A program made the translations under genes and the position numbers. Below are positions 35,413 to 43,603 of a stretch of DNA of 64,000 nucleotides, in pieces. The notes beneath the pieces are model-generated. The model was not told the origin of the DNA. It did no database searches and saw only the letters and a list, made by a program, of their open reading frames with translations. The stretch is from Candidatus Dechloromonas phosphoritropha (GTDB lineage: Bacteria; Pseudomonadota; Gammaproteobacteria; Burkholderiales; Rhodocyclaceae), in assembly GCA_016722705.1 (NCBI GenBank), contig JADKGN010000001.1:62001-126000 (forward strand), written 5' to 3'. Within the stretch, counting starts at the first letter, position 1. The number at the start of each line of letters is the position of its first letter.

Positions 35413-35469
35413 CCCATATGGCATGATTTTTTGCGAAAGTCCGACAGGCTGCTAGGAAAGAACAGGAAT

Positions 35470-36249
35470 ATGCTGGGAGCCATCATTGGCGATATCGTCG
35501 GTTCGATCTACGAGTTCAATAACTACCGGGCCAAGGACTTTCAACCCCTGTTTCATCGCCGGGCATATTTCACCGACGATACCGTGTGCACGGTGGCCAT
35601 CGCCGATGCCCTGGTGAATGACCGCCACCCGGCGCTTGCCCTGAAAGACTGGGGCCAGCGCTATTGGGAAAACGGCGGCTGGGGCAGTAGCTTCGCCTTG
35701 TGGCTCGGCTCGGACAGCCTCGATCCTTATAACAGCTATGGCAATGGTGCCGCCATGCGGGTTGCCCCGGCGGGCCTACTCGCCAGTTCGCTTGAGGATG
35801 CCATCTCCCTCGCACACAAGGCCACCGAAGTCACCCATAACCATCCGGAAGGCATGAAGGGCGCCGCAGCGACCGCCGCAGCCGTCGTCCTGGCCCGCAC
35901 CGGCACCAGTCAGGCCGGCATTCGCGGTTATGTGGCCGAGACTTTCGGCTACAACATGACACGAACCATCGACGAAATCCGTCCCGGCTACCGTTTCAAC
36001 GAGACCTGTCAGGACACCGTGCCCCAGGCTCTGAGCTGTGTTCTCGAGGCTGACAGCTTTGAGGATGCGATCCGCAATGCCATCTCCATCGGCGGCGACA
36101 GCGACACCATCGGCGCCATCGTCGGCGGGGTGGCCGAGGCCATGTTCGGCATCCCCGACGATATTGCCGAGCGCGGATGGGGCTATCTGCCGCAGGAGAT
36201 GTGCGAGGTGCTGACTGATCTCTACCAGCGGGCAGGGCAGCCACTTTGA
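35470..36249 (+). CDS. ADP-ribosylglycohydrolase family protein
   Basis: The 259-residue protein should hydrolyse ADP-ribose from proteins or small molecules in the cytoplasm. It has the family's metal-binding motifs: MLGAIIGDIVGSIYEF at the N-terminus, RAYFTDDTVCTVAIADAL, and GGDSDTIGAIVGGVAEA near residue 205. The start at 35470 has a GGA-containing leader; earlier codons do not match the family. It overlaps the macro-domain gene by four bases, so the two are coupled. Together with the WYL regulator they form an ADP-ribose-related operon. Its promoter region is the site of the nested MITE/IS4 insertion. Confidence 0.92.
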   Translation: MLGAIIGDIVGSIYEFNNYRAKDFQPLFHRRAYFTDDTVCTVAIADALVNDRHPALALKDWGQRYWENGGWGSSFALWLGSDSLDPYNSYGNGAAMRVAPAGLLASSLEDAISLAHKATEVTHNHPEGMKGAAATAAAVVLARTGTSQAGIRGYVAETFGYNMTRTIDEIRPGYRFNETCQDTVPQALSCVLEADSFEDAIRNAISIGGDSDTIGAIVGGVAEAMFGIPDDIAERGWGYLPQEMCEVLTDLYQRAGQPL

Positions 36250-36770
36250 CCCGTTCCGACTTCCTCATAACCGTCGTCCAAGGCAACATCGTCAGGCAGG
36301 TCGACTGCGACGCCATTGTCAATTCCGCCAACCAGAACCTGCGCGCGGGCTCCGGGGTATGCGGCGCCATCTACCAGGCCGCGGGTCCGGCCCTGGAGCC
36401 GTGCACTATCCTGCTGGCGCCGCTCGGCCTGGGTGCGGCCATTGCCACCCCGGGATTCGATCTGCCAAATCGCCTGATCATCCACACCCGCGGGCCAAGG
36501 TACTTCCTTGACCCCGACCCACCGGGCAGTCTCGCGGCCGCCATGCGCAACACCTTGCTGGTCGCTGATGAAAACTGTGTTCGGCGGATTGCCGTGCCGG
36601 CGATCTCGATGGGGATTTTCAGTTATCCGCCGGAAGGGGCCGTGCCGATTCTGGTGCAGACCGCCCGTCAGGTTGGCAAACTGCTGAAGTGGGTTCACGA
36701 GGTTCGCTTTGTGGTGCTTGAGGATTCACTGTTTCAGCGCTTCGCGAACGAAATAAGAGAGACTGGATAA
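36246..36770 (+). CDS. Macro domain protein
   Basis: Macro domains bind or hydrolyse ADP-ribose and its derivatives. The 174-residue protein starts with TTG overlapping the previous stop codon. It shows the canonical ITVVQGNIVRQVDCDAIVNS, AGSGVCGAIYQAAG and AVPAISMGIFSYP (ligand-contacting loops). It probably removes or reads ADP-ribose marks together with the preceding glycohydrolase. It overlaps the WYL gene by one base. Confidence 0.92.
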   Translation: MTRSDFLITVVQGNIVRQVDCDAIVNSANQNLRAGSGVCGAIYQAAGPALEPCTILLAPLGLGAAIATPGFDLPNRLIIHTRGPRYFLDPDPPGSLAAAMRNTLLVADENCVRRIAVPAISMGIFSYPPEGAVPILVQTARQVGKLLKWVHEVRFVVLEDSLFQRFANEIRETG

Positions 36771-37735
36771 TGGATCGCACAGAACGGCTTTACCGGATCG
36801 ACCGCCTGCTCAATGACCGGCCGGTCGTGCCACTCAATACCTTCCTCGAAGAACTTGAAGTCTCGCTGGCAACTTTCAAGCGTGATCTCGAATATCTGCG
36901 CGATCGCCTCAACGCGCCGATTGTCTGGGATCGGGACCTCGGGGGCTACCGCCTGGGGAAGCAGTCGGTAGGCGACAAATACGAGCTCCCGGGTCTCTGG
37001 TTCAAGGCGTCCGAAATTCATGCACTGCTGACCATGCGCGAACTGCTGGCCAGCCTCAGTCCCGGTTTGCTGACCCCGCACATCGAGCCCTTGCTGACCC
37101 GATTACGCATGTTGCTCGATCGCGAGGATATTCCGGTCGATGCCGTCGAAAAGCGTGTCCGTATCCATCGCATGGCTGCCCGTGCTTATGAGCCCGAGTG
37201 TTTTGCGCCGATCGCGACTGCGGTTCTGCAGCGCCGGCGCATCGTCATCGATCACCACAACCGGGGCCGCAACGAAACCATCCGCCGCGAAATCTCGCCG
37301 CAGCGCCTGACCCACTATCGGGAAAACTGGTATGTCGATGCCTGGTGCCATCTACGCAATGAACTACGGAGTTTCGGTCTTGATGCGATCAGCGGCGTCT
37401 GGCTCGGCACCGAGGCCGCCATGGAGGTGCCGGAAGATGAACTGAAGGCGTTACTCGACGCCGGTTACGGGATCTTCTCCGGAAAGACACTCGAATGGGC
37501 GGAGTTGCTCTTCAGCCCGGCTCGCGCCCGCTGGGTCAGCAAGGAAACCTGGCATCCGGAACAGAAAGGCTGGTTCGATGACGAGGGGCAATACCATCTG
37601 CGGGTTCCGTTCAGCAATCCGACCGAACTGGCAATGGATGTCCTCAGGCATGTTCCGGAAGTCCAGGTTAAATCGCCGGAATCACTGAAGATGCTGATCA
37701 GGCATCAGCTGGAAACTGCTCTGAAGAATCTCTGA
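36770..37735 (+). CDS. WYL-domain transcriptional regulator
   Basis: A 321-residue regulator with an N-terminal winged helix (ERLYRIDRLLNDRPVVPLNT; LEVSLATFKRDLEYLRDRLN), a WYL domain around residues 140-230 (the WYL motif itself is NWYVDAW), and a C-terminal WCX extension. WYL proteins often sense nucleotides or nucleic acids and regulate DNA-damage and phage-defence genes. The start codon overlaps the macro gene's stop, so all three genes are coupled. The ligand is unknown, but ADP-ribose-type molecules would fit the operon. Confidence 0.9.
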   Translation: MDRTERLYRIDRLLNDRPVVPLNTFLEELEVSLATFKRDLEYLRDRLNAPIVWDRDLGGYRLGKQSVGDKYELPGLWFKASEIHALLTMRELLASLSPGLLTPHIEPLLTRLRMLLDREDIPVDAVEKRVRIHRMAARAYEPECFAPIATAVLQRRRIVIDHHNRGRNETIRREISPQRLTHYRENWYVDAWCHLRNELRSFGLDAISGVWLGTEAAMEVPEDELKALLDAGYGIFSGKTLEWAELLFSPARARWVSKETWHPEQKGWFDDEGQYHLRVPFSNPTELAMDVLRHVPEVQVKSPESLKMLIRHQLETALKNL

Positions 37736-37853
37736 TTCGCCGGCCGGGAAAGCAGTCGCGCAACCCAGAACAACAAGTGAACAAGCCAATGCATTTCTTG
37801 TACACCTCAGCAGGGAAAGAGGAGTCCCATCGGGCTTGATCAGGTGTGGAAGT

Positions 37854-38171
37854 TCAGACTTGATCGAAGCTCGGCGCTTCCCATCCAAGTAGCTCGGCGA
37901 GCCTGCAAATAACCCACTGCGCTTCTTTCTCGCTGAAGTTCGAAGAGTCTGCAAGCAGGCCCTGATGGCAGCGGGTTAGGACTTCTGTTTCGGAGAAGTT
38001 TTCCTTGAAGGCGAGTGTCTGCGCGTACTCGGTCAGCACGCAAGCCAACTCCTCGCACTGCTCATACCGGGCAAGGACAACTTCTTGCGGCGCATTGGGC
38101 CGATCGCGTCCTGGTGTGATGTACATCGCCATAAAGGACTGCGGGGGTTCGATCTGATTATCGATGGGCAT
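37854..38171 (-). CDS. Conserved small betaproteobacterial protein of unknown function
   Basis: A 105-residue acidic protein (ITPGRDRPNAPQEVVLARYE; EELACVLTEYAQTLAFKENF; VICRLAELLGWEAPSF). I recognise similar short proteins from betaproteobacterial genomes annotated without function or loosely as ATPase-like; no nucleotide-binding motif is present in this one. It is cytoplasmic by appearance and is not clearly part of an operon. Confidence 0.6.
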   Translation of the reverse strand: MPIDNQIEPPQSFMAMYITPGRDRPNAPQEVVLARYEQCEELACVLTEYAQTLAFKENFSETEVLTRCHQGLLADSSNFSEKEAQWVICRLAELLGWEAPSFDQV

Positions 38172-38254
38172 GGTGTATCACTGACCTGACGGCTGGCGAA
38201 GCGGTACAAGAATACCTTTCACACTTCCAACTCCTTGACCTGCCGATCGAGTTC

Positions 38255-38927
38255 CTAAAGGTTCGACCCCAGCCGATCAATCAGTTGCCGAAAGATGCCT
38301 GGCAACCCGTTCTCCCCATCTTCTAGAATCTTCGGCACGCGTTTGCCGATGTGACCAATCTCCTTGGGAATCACAATCCCATATTCGGCAAGCAAGCCTC
38401 GAATATGCACGGTTGACTTCGACGCCACGCTGTTCGCACAGTGCGCGAACATATTTGATGACGAACGTATGCAACCGATCCAAAGCCGCTTCGGGCTGGT
38501 TTTTCTCGATGGCTTCGCGCACGTGTTGAGCAACCGTTTCAAAGTCGCGCTCGTCGACCGTGGCGGTCAGCGCGTCCAGCTTGGCGACAGATGTGTCGTG
38601 CATCATGCGGCTGGCGATTTTCCAGCAATCGTCGGTCAGTTCGGTTAATCCTGGCTCGTCGCCCAAACAGTTCTCAGCTTGACCGTACAAGATCAGCGCC
38701 TGGATCACTTTGCCGACCAGGTGGTTTCCTTCGGCCATCCAGAATCCGCGCAGGCGGTTGGCTTTGGAGGTGCCACGCTCGCGGTAGACAGCGGCATCGA
38801 TGTCACGGCGCGTGTGCTCCTCGAAGAATTCGCTGAATGTGCGATCCGTGAAATCGAGCACGTAGCCGCCACTCATGCGGAGCAGTCGTTCCAGTTTGCG
38901 ACGCTCTATGGAGGACAAATCGGCCAT
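38255..38927 (-). pseudogene. Abortive-infection family protein, frameshifted
   Basis: The frame from 38927 gives MADLSSIERRKLERLLRMSG, NRLRGFWMAEGNHLVGKVIQ and the Abi C-terminal-like motif ALDRLHTFVIKYVRALCEQR. Near 38425 coherent coding shifts to another frame (HIRGLLAEYGIVIPKEIGHI to LIDRLGSNL) and stops at 38255-38257. Members of this family are linked to phage exclusion in Gram-positive and Gram-negative bacteria. The first 86 codons are the donor-like copy of the sequence fused to traG at 14651-14908. Confidence 0.7.
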
Positions 38928-38986
38928 GGGATTTCTGCTTGGTATAAGTGTTGTGCGCAGCGAAAGCTGCGTCTCTCAATTGAATT

Positions 38987-40009
38987 TCATTGAGCTGGTT
39001 GCTTTGCATTGGCCTTGTTCTGTATTGTCCGGCATCGCTCCATCAGAGCTTCAAATGGCTCGGCATCATCGAGGAATAAGCCGTCATCGACCATGTGTTG
39101 GTAGTCGGTAGCCAATTTGGCCAACGCGCCGTCATCAGGTACAAGCTGGAGATCCCCTGCGACCGCTGCGTGATAGTCGATGGCATCGCCGTGCGTGTTC
39201 TTTTCTGCAAAGAACACGCTCTTGTGGTCGGCAACCGCGCGGGCGAGGGTTTTGTCCGCGATGGCTGCGGCGGCGAAGCCGGCAGCATCCAGTCTCGTCA
39301 CGTCGTGCCAGTGACGCGCGAAGCGGTCACCACCGCGAAACTCGCCCTGCGTGCAAAAAACGTGAATCGCCGTAGCCTTCTCCCAGAAGGTACGCTCGGC
39401 GCGCATAACCTGTGGTGTCGGGCTGGGAAACTCTACCCCATGCAGATAAGCGGCCGCATCGCAGCGGATAGCGCGTGGTTCGCTGGGCTCGCCGGTCGAG
39501 CGGGCGCCGAACTCCAACATGACGGCGGGCGCGACATAGCCGGTGCCGGTGACCAGCGGTGCGTAGTCGATGAACACTTTGTCGCCCTCGGCCCGCACGG
39601 TTGCCGGTAGATTATCTTGCTCAAGATCGCGCTTGAGACGCGGCACGATCTCGGCGCCGACCCAGTCCGCCAGGCGCGCACGGATCTCCTTGCTCCATTT
39701 CTTCTCTTGGCTCTTGCTGGTCGGTAGTGGCGCATCTGCATCGCCCACTAGATCGCTGGCGATGGCGCGGATGTCGTAAGTCAGGTCCACGTCTTCGGAA
39801 AAGCGTCGGATGACACCGTAGGCCTTCGACAAGGACGTGCCGCCCTTGAATACCAAGTGGTCGGCGTAGGGGCCGGCAAAGAGGTGCCGCAGCGACCAGA
39901 CCACCCAGATGTCTTTTTCCAGTAGATGGGGCAGGAGGCCCGATGTGTTGGCTGCCAAGTTGAGCGCCTCCAGGCGTTCGGCGGCGGAAAGCTGGAAGAA
40001 CTCAGCCAT
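38987..40009 (-). CDS. abiEii: AbiEii-type nucleotidyltransferase toxin
   Basis: AbiEii toxins are nucleotidyltransferases of type IV toxin-antitoxin (abortive infection) systems. The 340-residue protein has the polymerase-beta-like signature LVFKGGTSLSKAYGVIRRFS followed by SEDVDLT, then a conserved region RAERTFWEKATAIHVFCTQG. Its start overlaps the antitoxin gene by eight bases, indicating coupling. Catalytic residues appear intact. It probably modifies tRNA or another nucleic acid when freed of antitoxin; the exact target is not predictable here. Confidence 0.9.
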   Translation of the reverse strand: MAEFFQLSAAERLEALNLAANTSGLLPHLLEKDIWVVWSLRHLFAGPYADHLVFKGGTSLSKAYGVIRRFSEDVDLTYDIRAIASDLVGDADAPLPTSKSQEKKWSKEIRARLADWVGAEIVPRLKRDLEQDNLPATVRAEGDKVFIDYAPLVTGTGYVAPAVMLEFGARSTGEPSEPRAIRCDAAAYLHGVEFPSPTPQVMRAERTFWEKATAIHVFCTQGEFRGGDRFARHWHDVTRLDAAGFAAAAIADKTLARAVADHKSVFFAEKNTHGDAIDYHAAVAGDLQLVPDDGALAKLATDYQHMVDDGLFLDDAEPFEALMERCRTIQNKANAKQPAQ

Positions 40010-40598
40010 GGGTCATCAGGGCGCTGATCTCTTGGGCCATCCAGGTCGGCAGGCGCGACCGCGCCGACGCGACTTCTTTCAGCTCGGACGGTGGCAGTTT
40101 GGCGTGCAGCTTTCGGATCGCTTCCCCGGCTTTTTCAGGGCCTAGCCAAGCCAGTGCCCGCACCACCTCGCCCGCAGCTCGCCCAGGAAAAATCAGTTGC
40201 CAAATTGGCGCGTGTCGGAACTCGACCATCTGAGCGCCCAATTTTAAGCGGCGGCTAGGGCCGGACGTGAGATAGACCGCTCGCATCGGCACCTGCGTGG
40301 TCAGGCCTAGTGCGTTGGCGGCGGCGGCGCCGTGCGACACGATGGTTTCCCCGCGCTGGTTTGCCAAGCCTTCGACCATCTTGACGGCCGACGGCGCACG
40401 GGTCCCGAAGCGGCTTTCGACGGGCAAGACATAGATGCCGCGACCGGCGCGCAATAGGGCGCCGCGCTGCACTAGGCGGGACAGCACTTGATCCACGGCT
40501 GCACGATTACCCAGGTGCAACAGCTCTTTGGCGACCAAAGGCGTGCCTTCCGGCGCTCCGGTGGCGTGCTCCAGAACTTGTTTGGCGAGGGTCTGCAT
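40002..40598 (-). CDS. abiEi: AbiEi-type antitoxin (DUF6088-like)
   Basis: The 198-residue protein should bind and repress the abiE promoter. An N-terminal winged helix is visible (LVAKELLHLGNRAAVDQVLS; LVQRGALLRAGRGIYVLPVE), followed by VEGLANQRGETIVSHGAAAA and a C-terminal domain typical of AbiEi. It precedes and overlaps the toxin gene. A good promoter and short inverted repeat lie directly upstream. Confidence 0.9.
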   Translation of the reverse strand: MQTLAKQVLEHATGAPEGTPLVAKELLHLGNRAAVDQVLSRLVQRGALLRAGRGIYVLPVESRFGTRAPSAVKMVEGLANQRGETIVSHGAAAANALGLTTQVPMRAVYLTSGPSRRLKLGAQMVEFRHAPIWQLIFPGRAAGEVVRALAWLGPEKAGEAIRKLHAKLPPSELKEVASARSRLPTWMAQEISALMTHG

Positions 40599-40621
40599 GG
40601 CGATATCTCCTGACTGCTAGA

Positions 40622-40650
40622 ATTATGATGATACTTCTGACACTTTACAA
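40622..40650 (-). promoter_or_regulatory. Probable abiE promoter
   Basis: On the minus strand TTGTAA and CATAAT are separated by 17 bases, 24 bases upstream of the antitoxin start. An AAGTACTT palindrome with an adjacent AAGTAC repeat (40649-40663) touches the -35 element and could be the antitoxin's operator. Confidence 0.5.
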
Positions 40651-40724
40651 GTACCAAGTACTTAAGGCTCGCGCGGGGCAGAGTCGACCAAGCGGTATTA
40701 CGACCTCGATGTTGGCGAAAAAGA

Positions 40725-40780
40725 TTGACGAATCTAAAAAATTGCACGAAAATCAAGTTGACGAATTTAAAAAGGTGCAC
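40725..40780 (+). promoter_or_regulatory. Two 23-bp direct repeats upstream of the XRE-ImmA/Thoeris-like operon
   Basis: Repeat 1 (40725-40747) and repeat 2 (40758-40780) each run TTGACGAAT, a T-rich or C-containing step, a run of A, and end in TGCAC. They differ at three positions and are 33 bases apart, about three helical turns, so a regulator could bind both on one face. Repeat 2 ends four bases before the ATG at 40784 and contains its ribosome-binding site (AAAGGTG). The XRE-domain protein encoded two genes downstream is the obvious candidate binder. Confidence 0.5.
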
Positions 40781-40783
40781 AAA

Positions 40784-41383
40784 ATGACTCTGCCGCCGCC
40801 CGCCAGCTTCAATCCCGAGCTTTCCTCTGATCGCCTGCAGACCGTGTCTCAATGGTTGCTGGACGAGCTTTATGCGACCGAAGACGATCTGTCCCGTCCG
40901 GCCGATAACGGCTATACCCGAGGTTGCACAACCTTCGGGCGACAGAGAAACCGTATCATTGCGGAAGTACTATCGGCAAGGCACGCGTGGCTCGGCTTGC
41001 CGAACAGCAACAACGACCTGGTTTTCACCATTGGCGGGGTGCCCTGCCGGTTCAGTAACGACGATCCGTCGAACCCGTCGAAAGACGCGGTCCTGACAGT
41101 CAATCGCTATCAGATGGACTTCCTGGAATTCGTAACCGATAGCGAGCCAGCCCGCTTCTGCTTCATCATCGATCGAGGTCATGACGGCGCTGCTGAACCT
41201 CGGGTCGAGTTTCTTGGGTTCACGCCCAGCGGCGAGATCGCATGCCGTTGGGTGTCGAATGCCGTGCGTGTCTTGCGGGTGGAAGGCCGGCAGACGTTGC
41301 CTCAACCCGTCGACGTGGCGAAGCCCCTGGTGGCTCCGAAGCGACGCGACGAAGGCGATGCCGCCTCCGAAGCAGTGCGATGA
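40784..41383 (+). CDS. Unrecognised 199-residue protein, first gene of the XRE-ImmA operon
   Basis: I do not recognise a family. Starting at the ATG at 40784 (AAAGGTG upstream), the protein contains TVSQWLLDELYATEDDLSRP, then GCTTFGRQRNRIIAEVLSAR and FTIGGVPCRFSNDDPSNPSK, and ends in a lysine/alanine-rich tail. No signal peptide or membrane helix is visible. It overlaps the XRE-ImmA gene by four bases, so it is co-translated with it. It could be the immunity- or sensor-type partner of the metallopeptidase. Confidence 0.6.
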   Translation: MTLPPPASFNPELSSDRLQTVSQWLLDELYATEDDLSRPADNGYTRGCTTFGRQRNRIIAEVLSARHAWLGLPNSNNDLVFTIGGVPCRFSNDDPSNPSKDAVLTVNRYQMDFLEFVTDSEPARFCFIIDRGHDGAAEPRVEFLGFTPSGEIACRWVSNAVRVLRVEGRQTLPQPVDVAKPLVAPKRRDEGDAASEAVR

Positions 41384-42507
41384 GCGACTTCGTTGGAACG
41401 AACCTTCGGCTCATCCGACTCTTCCACGACCTGTCGCTTACAGAGTTGGGGGAGCGGGTCGGGGTGTCGAAGCAGTTCCTAAGTCGTGTTGAAACCGGTG
41501 CCGAATCAGTTGCCGCTCCGCTTGAGAATTCGCTTGCCGAAGAACTGGATGTCCTGCCGGAGTTTTTCTATCACCTCGACCCGAATCCGATTGCCGATGA
41601 GCAGTGCCACTTTCGTCGGCAATTGACGACCAAGGTGGTGTTGCGCCAGGTCGCGCGCGCCCGAGGCGAAATGCTCAAGCGCTTGGTAGGCGTGCTGGAT
41701 GAGCACGTCGAACTGCCGCACTACCAAGTGGGCGAGGCCGATCCGGAATCTCCCGAGACGATCGAGCGTGCCGCCGAAAAATTCCGTTCGCTCTTTTGTC
41801 TTGGTCTGGGTCCGCTGAGCAATGTCACGCGCATTGCGGAGAACGCCGGCGCCGTGGTGATGAAGGTGCACGGCCTGGCAACCGAAATCGATGCCGTCTC
41901 GTTCGCGACAAAGCGGCCATTGATCGCGTTGAACAGCTCTGGTCGTTCGGCATGTCGTGAGCGCTTTGGCATTGCTCACGAATTGGGGCACTTTTCGTTG
42001 CACATTGGCGTCTTGACCGGCGACCGGCTTACCGAGACGCAGGCCAACCGTTTTGCCAGCGCGTTTCTACTGCCGCGAAGCACGTTCGCCAGCGAATGCG
42101 GACTAGCGATCCGTGGTACGCGTCTCAACTGGCCGGGCTTATCCGAGTTGAAGTTGCGTTGGGGGCTGTCAAAGGCAGCGATCATTTTTCGTGGTCGGCA
42201 GCTTGGTGTGTTTTCGGATGATCAGGCGAGAGCAGGGTATGTTGGGCTCAATCGCCATGGCGAAGCAGTGCAGGAATCGGAGGACCATCTGATTGCGAAT
42301 GAAGAACCTGAGGTCATCTCCGAAAGCTTAAAGGTAATGAAAGAGCACTTCGGCGTGCCGCAGTCCGCTGTGGCACGTGAGATGCGTGTGCAGCCTAGCC
42401 TGTTGCAGGCGCTACTCATGTCATCCAATCCGGAGAGCACCGACAACGTGGTGAGTTTCTTGAGTGCAGGCCGGAGCGTTCGTACTATTCGCGAGGGTGC
42501 GGCATGA
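41380..42507 (+). CDS. XRE/ImmA-IrrE family regulator-metallopeptidase
   Basis: The 375-residue protein has an N-terminal XRE helix-turn-helix (LSLTELGERVGVSKQFLSRV) and an ImmA/IrrE zinc peptidase domain with the HExxH motif in FGIAHELGHFSLH near residue 205, followed by TETQANRFASAFLLP. Such proteins cleave or displace repressors in response to stress, and they control mobile-element and defence genes. The ATG at 41380 overlaps the previous stop. The C-terminal 100 residues are of unknown function. It is the best candidate for controlling the repeats at 40725-40780. Confidence 0.88.
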   Translation: MSDFVGTNLRLIRLFHDLSLTELGERVGVSKQFLSRVETGAESVAAPLENSLAEELDVLPEFFYHLDPNPIADEQCHFRRQLTTKVVLRQVARARGEMLKRLVGVLDEHVELPHYQVGEADPESPETIERAAEKFRSLFCLGLGPLSNVTRIAENAGAVVMKVHGLATEIDAVSFATKRPLIALNSSGRSACRERFGIAHELGHFSLHIGVLTGDRLTETQANRFASAFLLPRSTFASECGLAIRGTRLNWPGLSELKLRWGLSKAAIIFRGRQLGVFSDDQARAGYVGLNRHGEAVQESEDHLIANEEPEVISESLKVMKEHFGVPQSAVAREMRVQPSLLQALLMSSNPESTDNVVSFLSAGRSVRTIREGAA

Positions 42508-42581
42508 TTTCGACTTTTGCTGAATCGCTGGCGTGTTGGTCAAAAATCACTGAAGGGGAAGCACTTGACCATCTTGTATGA
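42504..42581 (+). CDS. Possible 25-residue peptide overlapping the XRE-ImmA stop
   Basis: An ATG overlapping the preceding TGA starts MISTFAESLACWSKITEGEA plus five residues. It overlaps the start of the TIR gene, whose SD lies inside it. It may simply be a translational-coupling leader; no homologue is known to me. Confidence 0.25.
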   Translation: MISTFAESLACWSKITEGEALDHLV

Positions 42582-43603
42582 GTTAGCTGTACTTGGTTCA
42601 CCATCGGATGCGATGGTCGGCGAACTGGAGCGCTGTATTGCAGATGCAATCGCGCCATTTGGTTTGCACCTTGGCGATGAAGTCGCCTGGCATGTGCGCC
42701 CAGGCGCGTTTGAACCGGAACAAAAAAAGGCCGCTGCGGCCGTCTTTTTCGGTGCTGTGGACGCTCCTCTCGCCAACCTTGAAAGCTTGTTGCGCAGGGG
42801 CGTACCGATTCTTCCAGTTGTGTCTGATATCACAAAGGTTCACGAAGAGATCCCCGCAGTATTGCGGCCGCTGAATTGCCTCGCCTACGACGTCGCCGGG
42901 GTACAGCGGACCACCACAGCGTTGCTGGAATGCGCCGGCCTGCTGCCCCGCCAACGCCGTGTTTTTGTGAGCTACCGCAGGGATGAGGCGCGGCAAGCGG
43001 CGCTCCAGCTATTCGACGCTTTCTCGGCGCGACTGTTCGACGTTTTCTGGACACACACGGCATTGCGCCAGCCGAGGATTTTCAGACGATGCTTTGGCAT
43101 CGGCTGTGTGACTCCGATGTGCTGGTGATGCTCGACACGCCTAACTATTTCGGAAGCCGTTGGACTAGCGCGGAATTCGGCCGGGCACTGGCCAAGGGCA
43201 TCTCTGTGCTGCGCGTCGGGTGGCCAGACTCAACTCCCTCCGTGCGCACTGGTACCGCCAGCAAAGCCGAACTTGTGTCCGATGAAGTCGATCCGGGGAC
43301 CGGACGATTGAAGGACGAGGCCGTCACGCGAATTTGCTTACAGTTGGAGGCTGTGCGAAGTCAGAGCTACGCCGTTCGCAACCTCAACCTCGTGAGCAAC
43401 ATACGTAATGCAGTCGAGTTGATCGGCGGACAGGTCGCGGGCGTTGGTCTGAACAAAGCTGTCTATGTTCGCTTACCTGATGGCCGGGACGTGGTGGTGT
43501 ATCTCAACATTGGGGTTCCTACATCTATGACTTTGCACGATGCAGCGACTAACGCGGCTGATCGCTCGGTTGCCGTCGTGTATGACGCAGTGGGGTTGCA
43601 CCC

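Larger units (their letters stand above)
33774..35451. mobile_element. Miniature inverted-repeat element interrupted by an IS4-family insertion
   Basis: CAGCCTGTCGGGCTT at 33774 and its near-perfect inverse AAGTCCGACAGGCTG ending at 35451 are flanked on both sides by CTAG (33770-33773 and 35452-35455). Without the nested IS (33906-35412) and its duplicated target, the element would be about 160 bp with no gene. The inverted repeats look like those of a full-size transposon, whose transposase is absent here. Confidence 0.55.
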
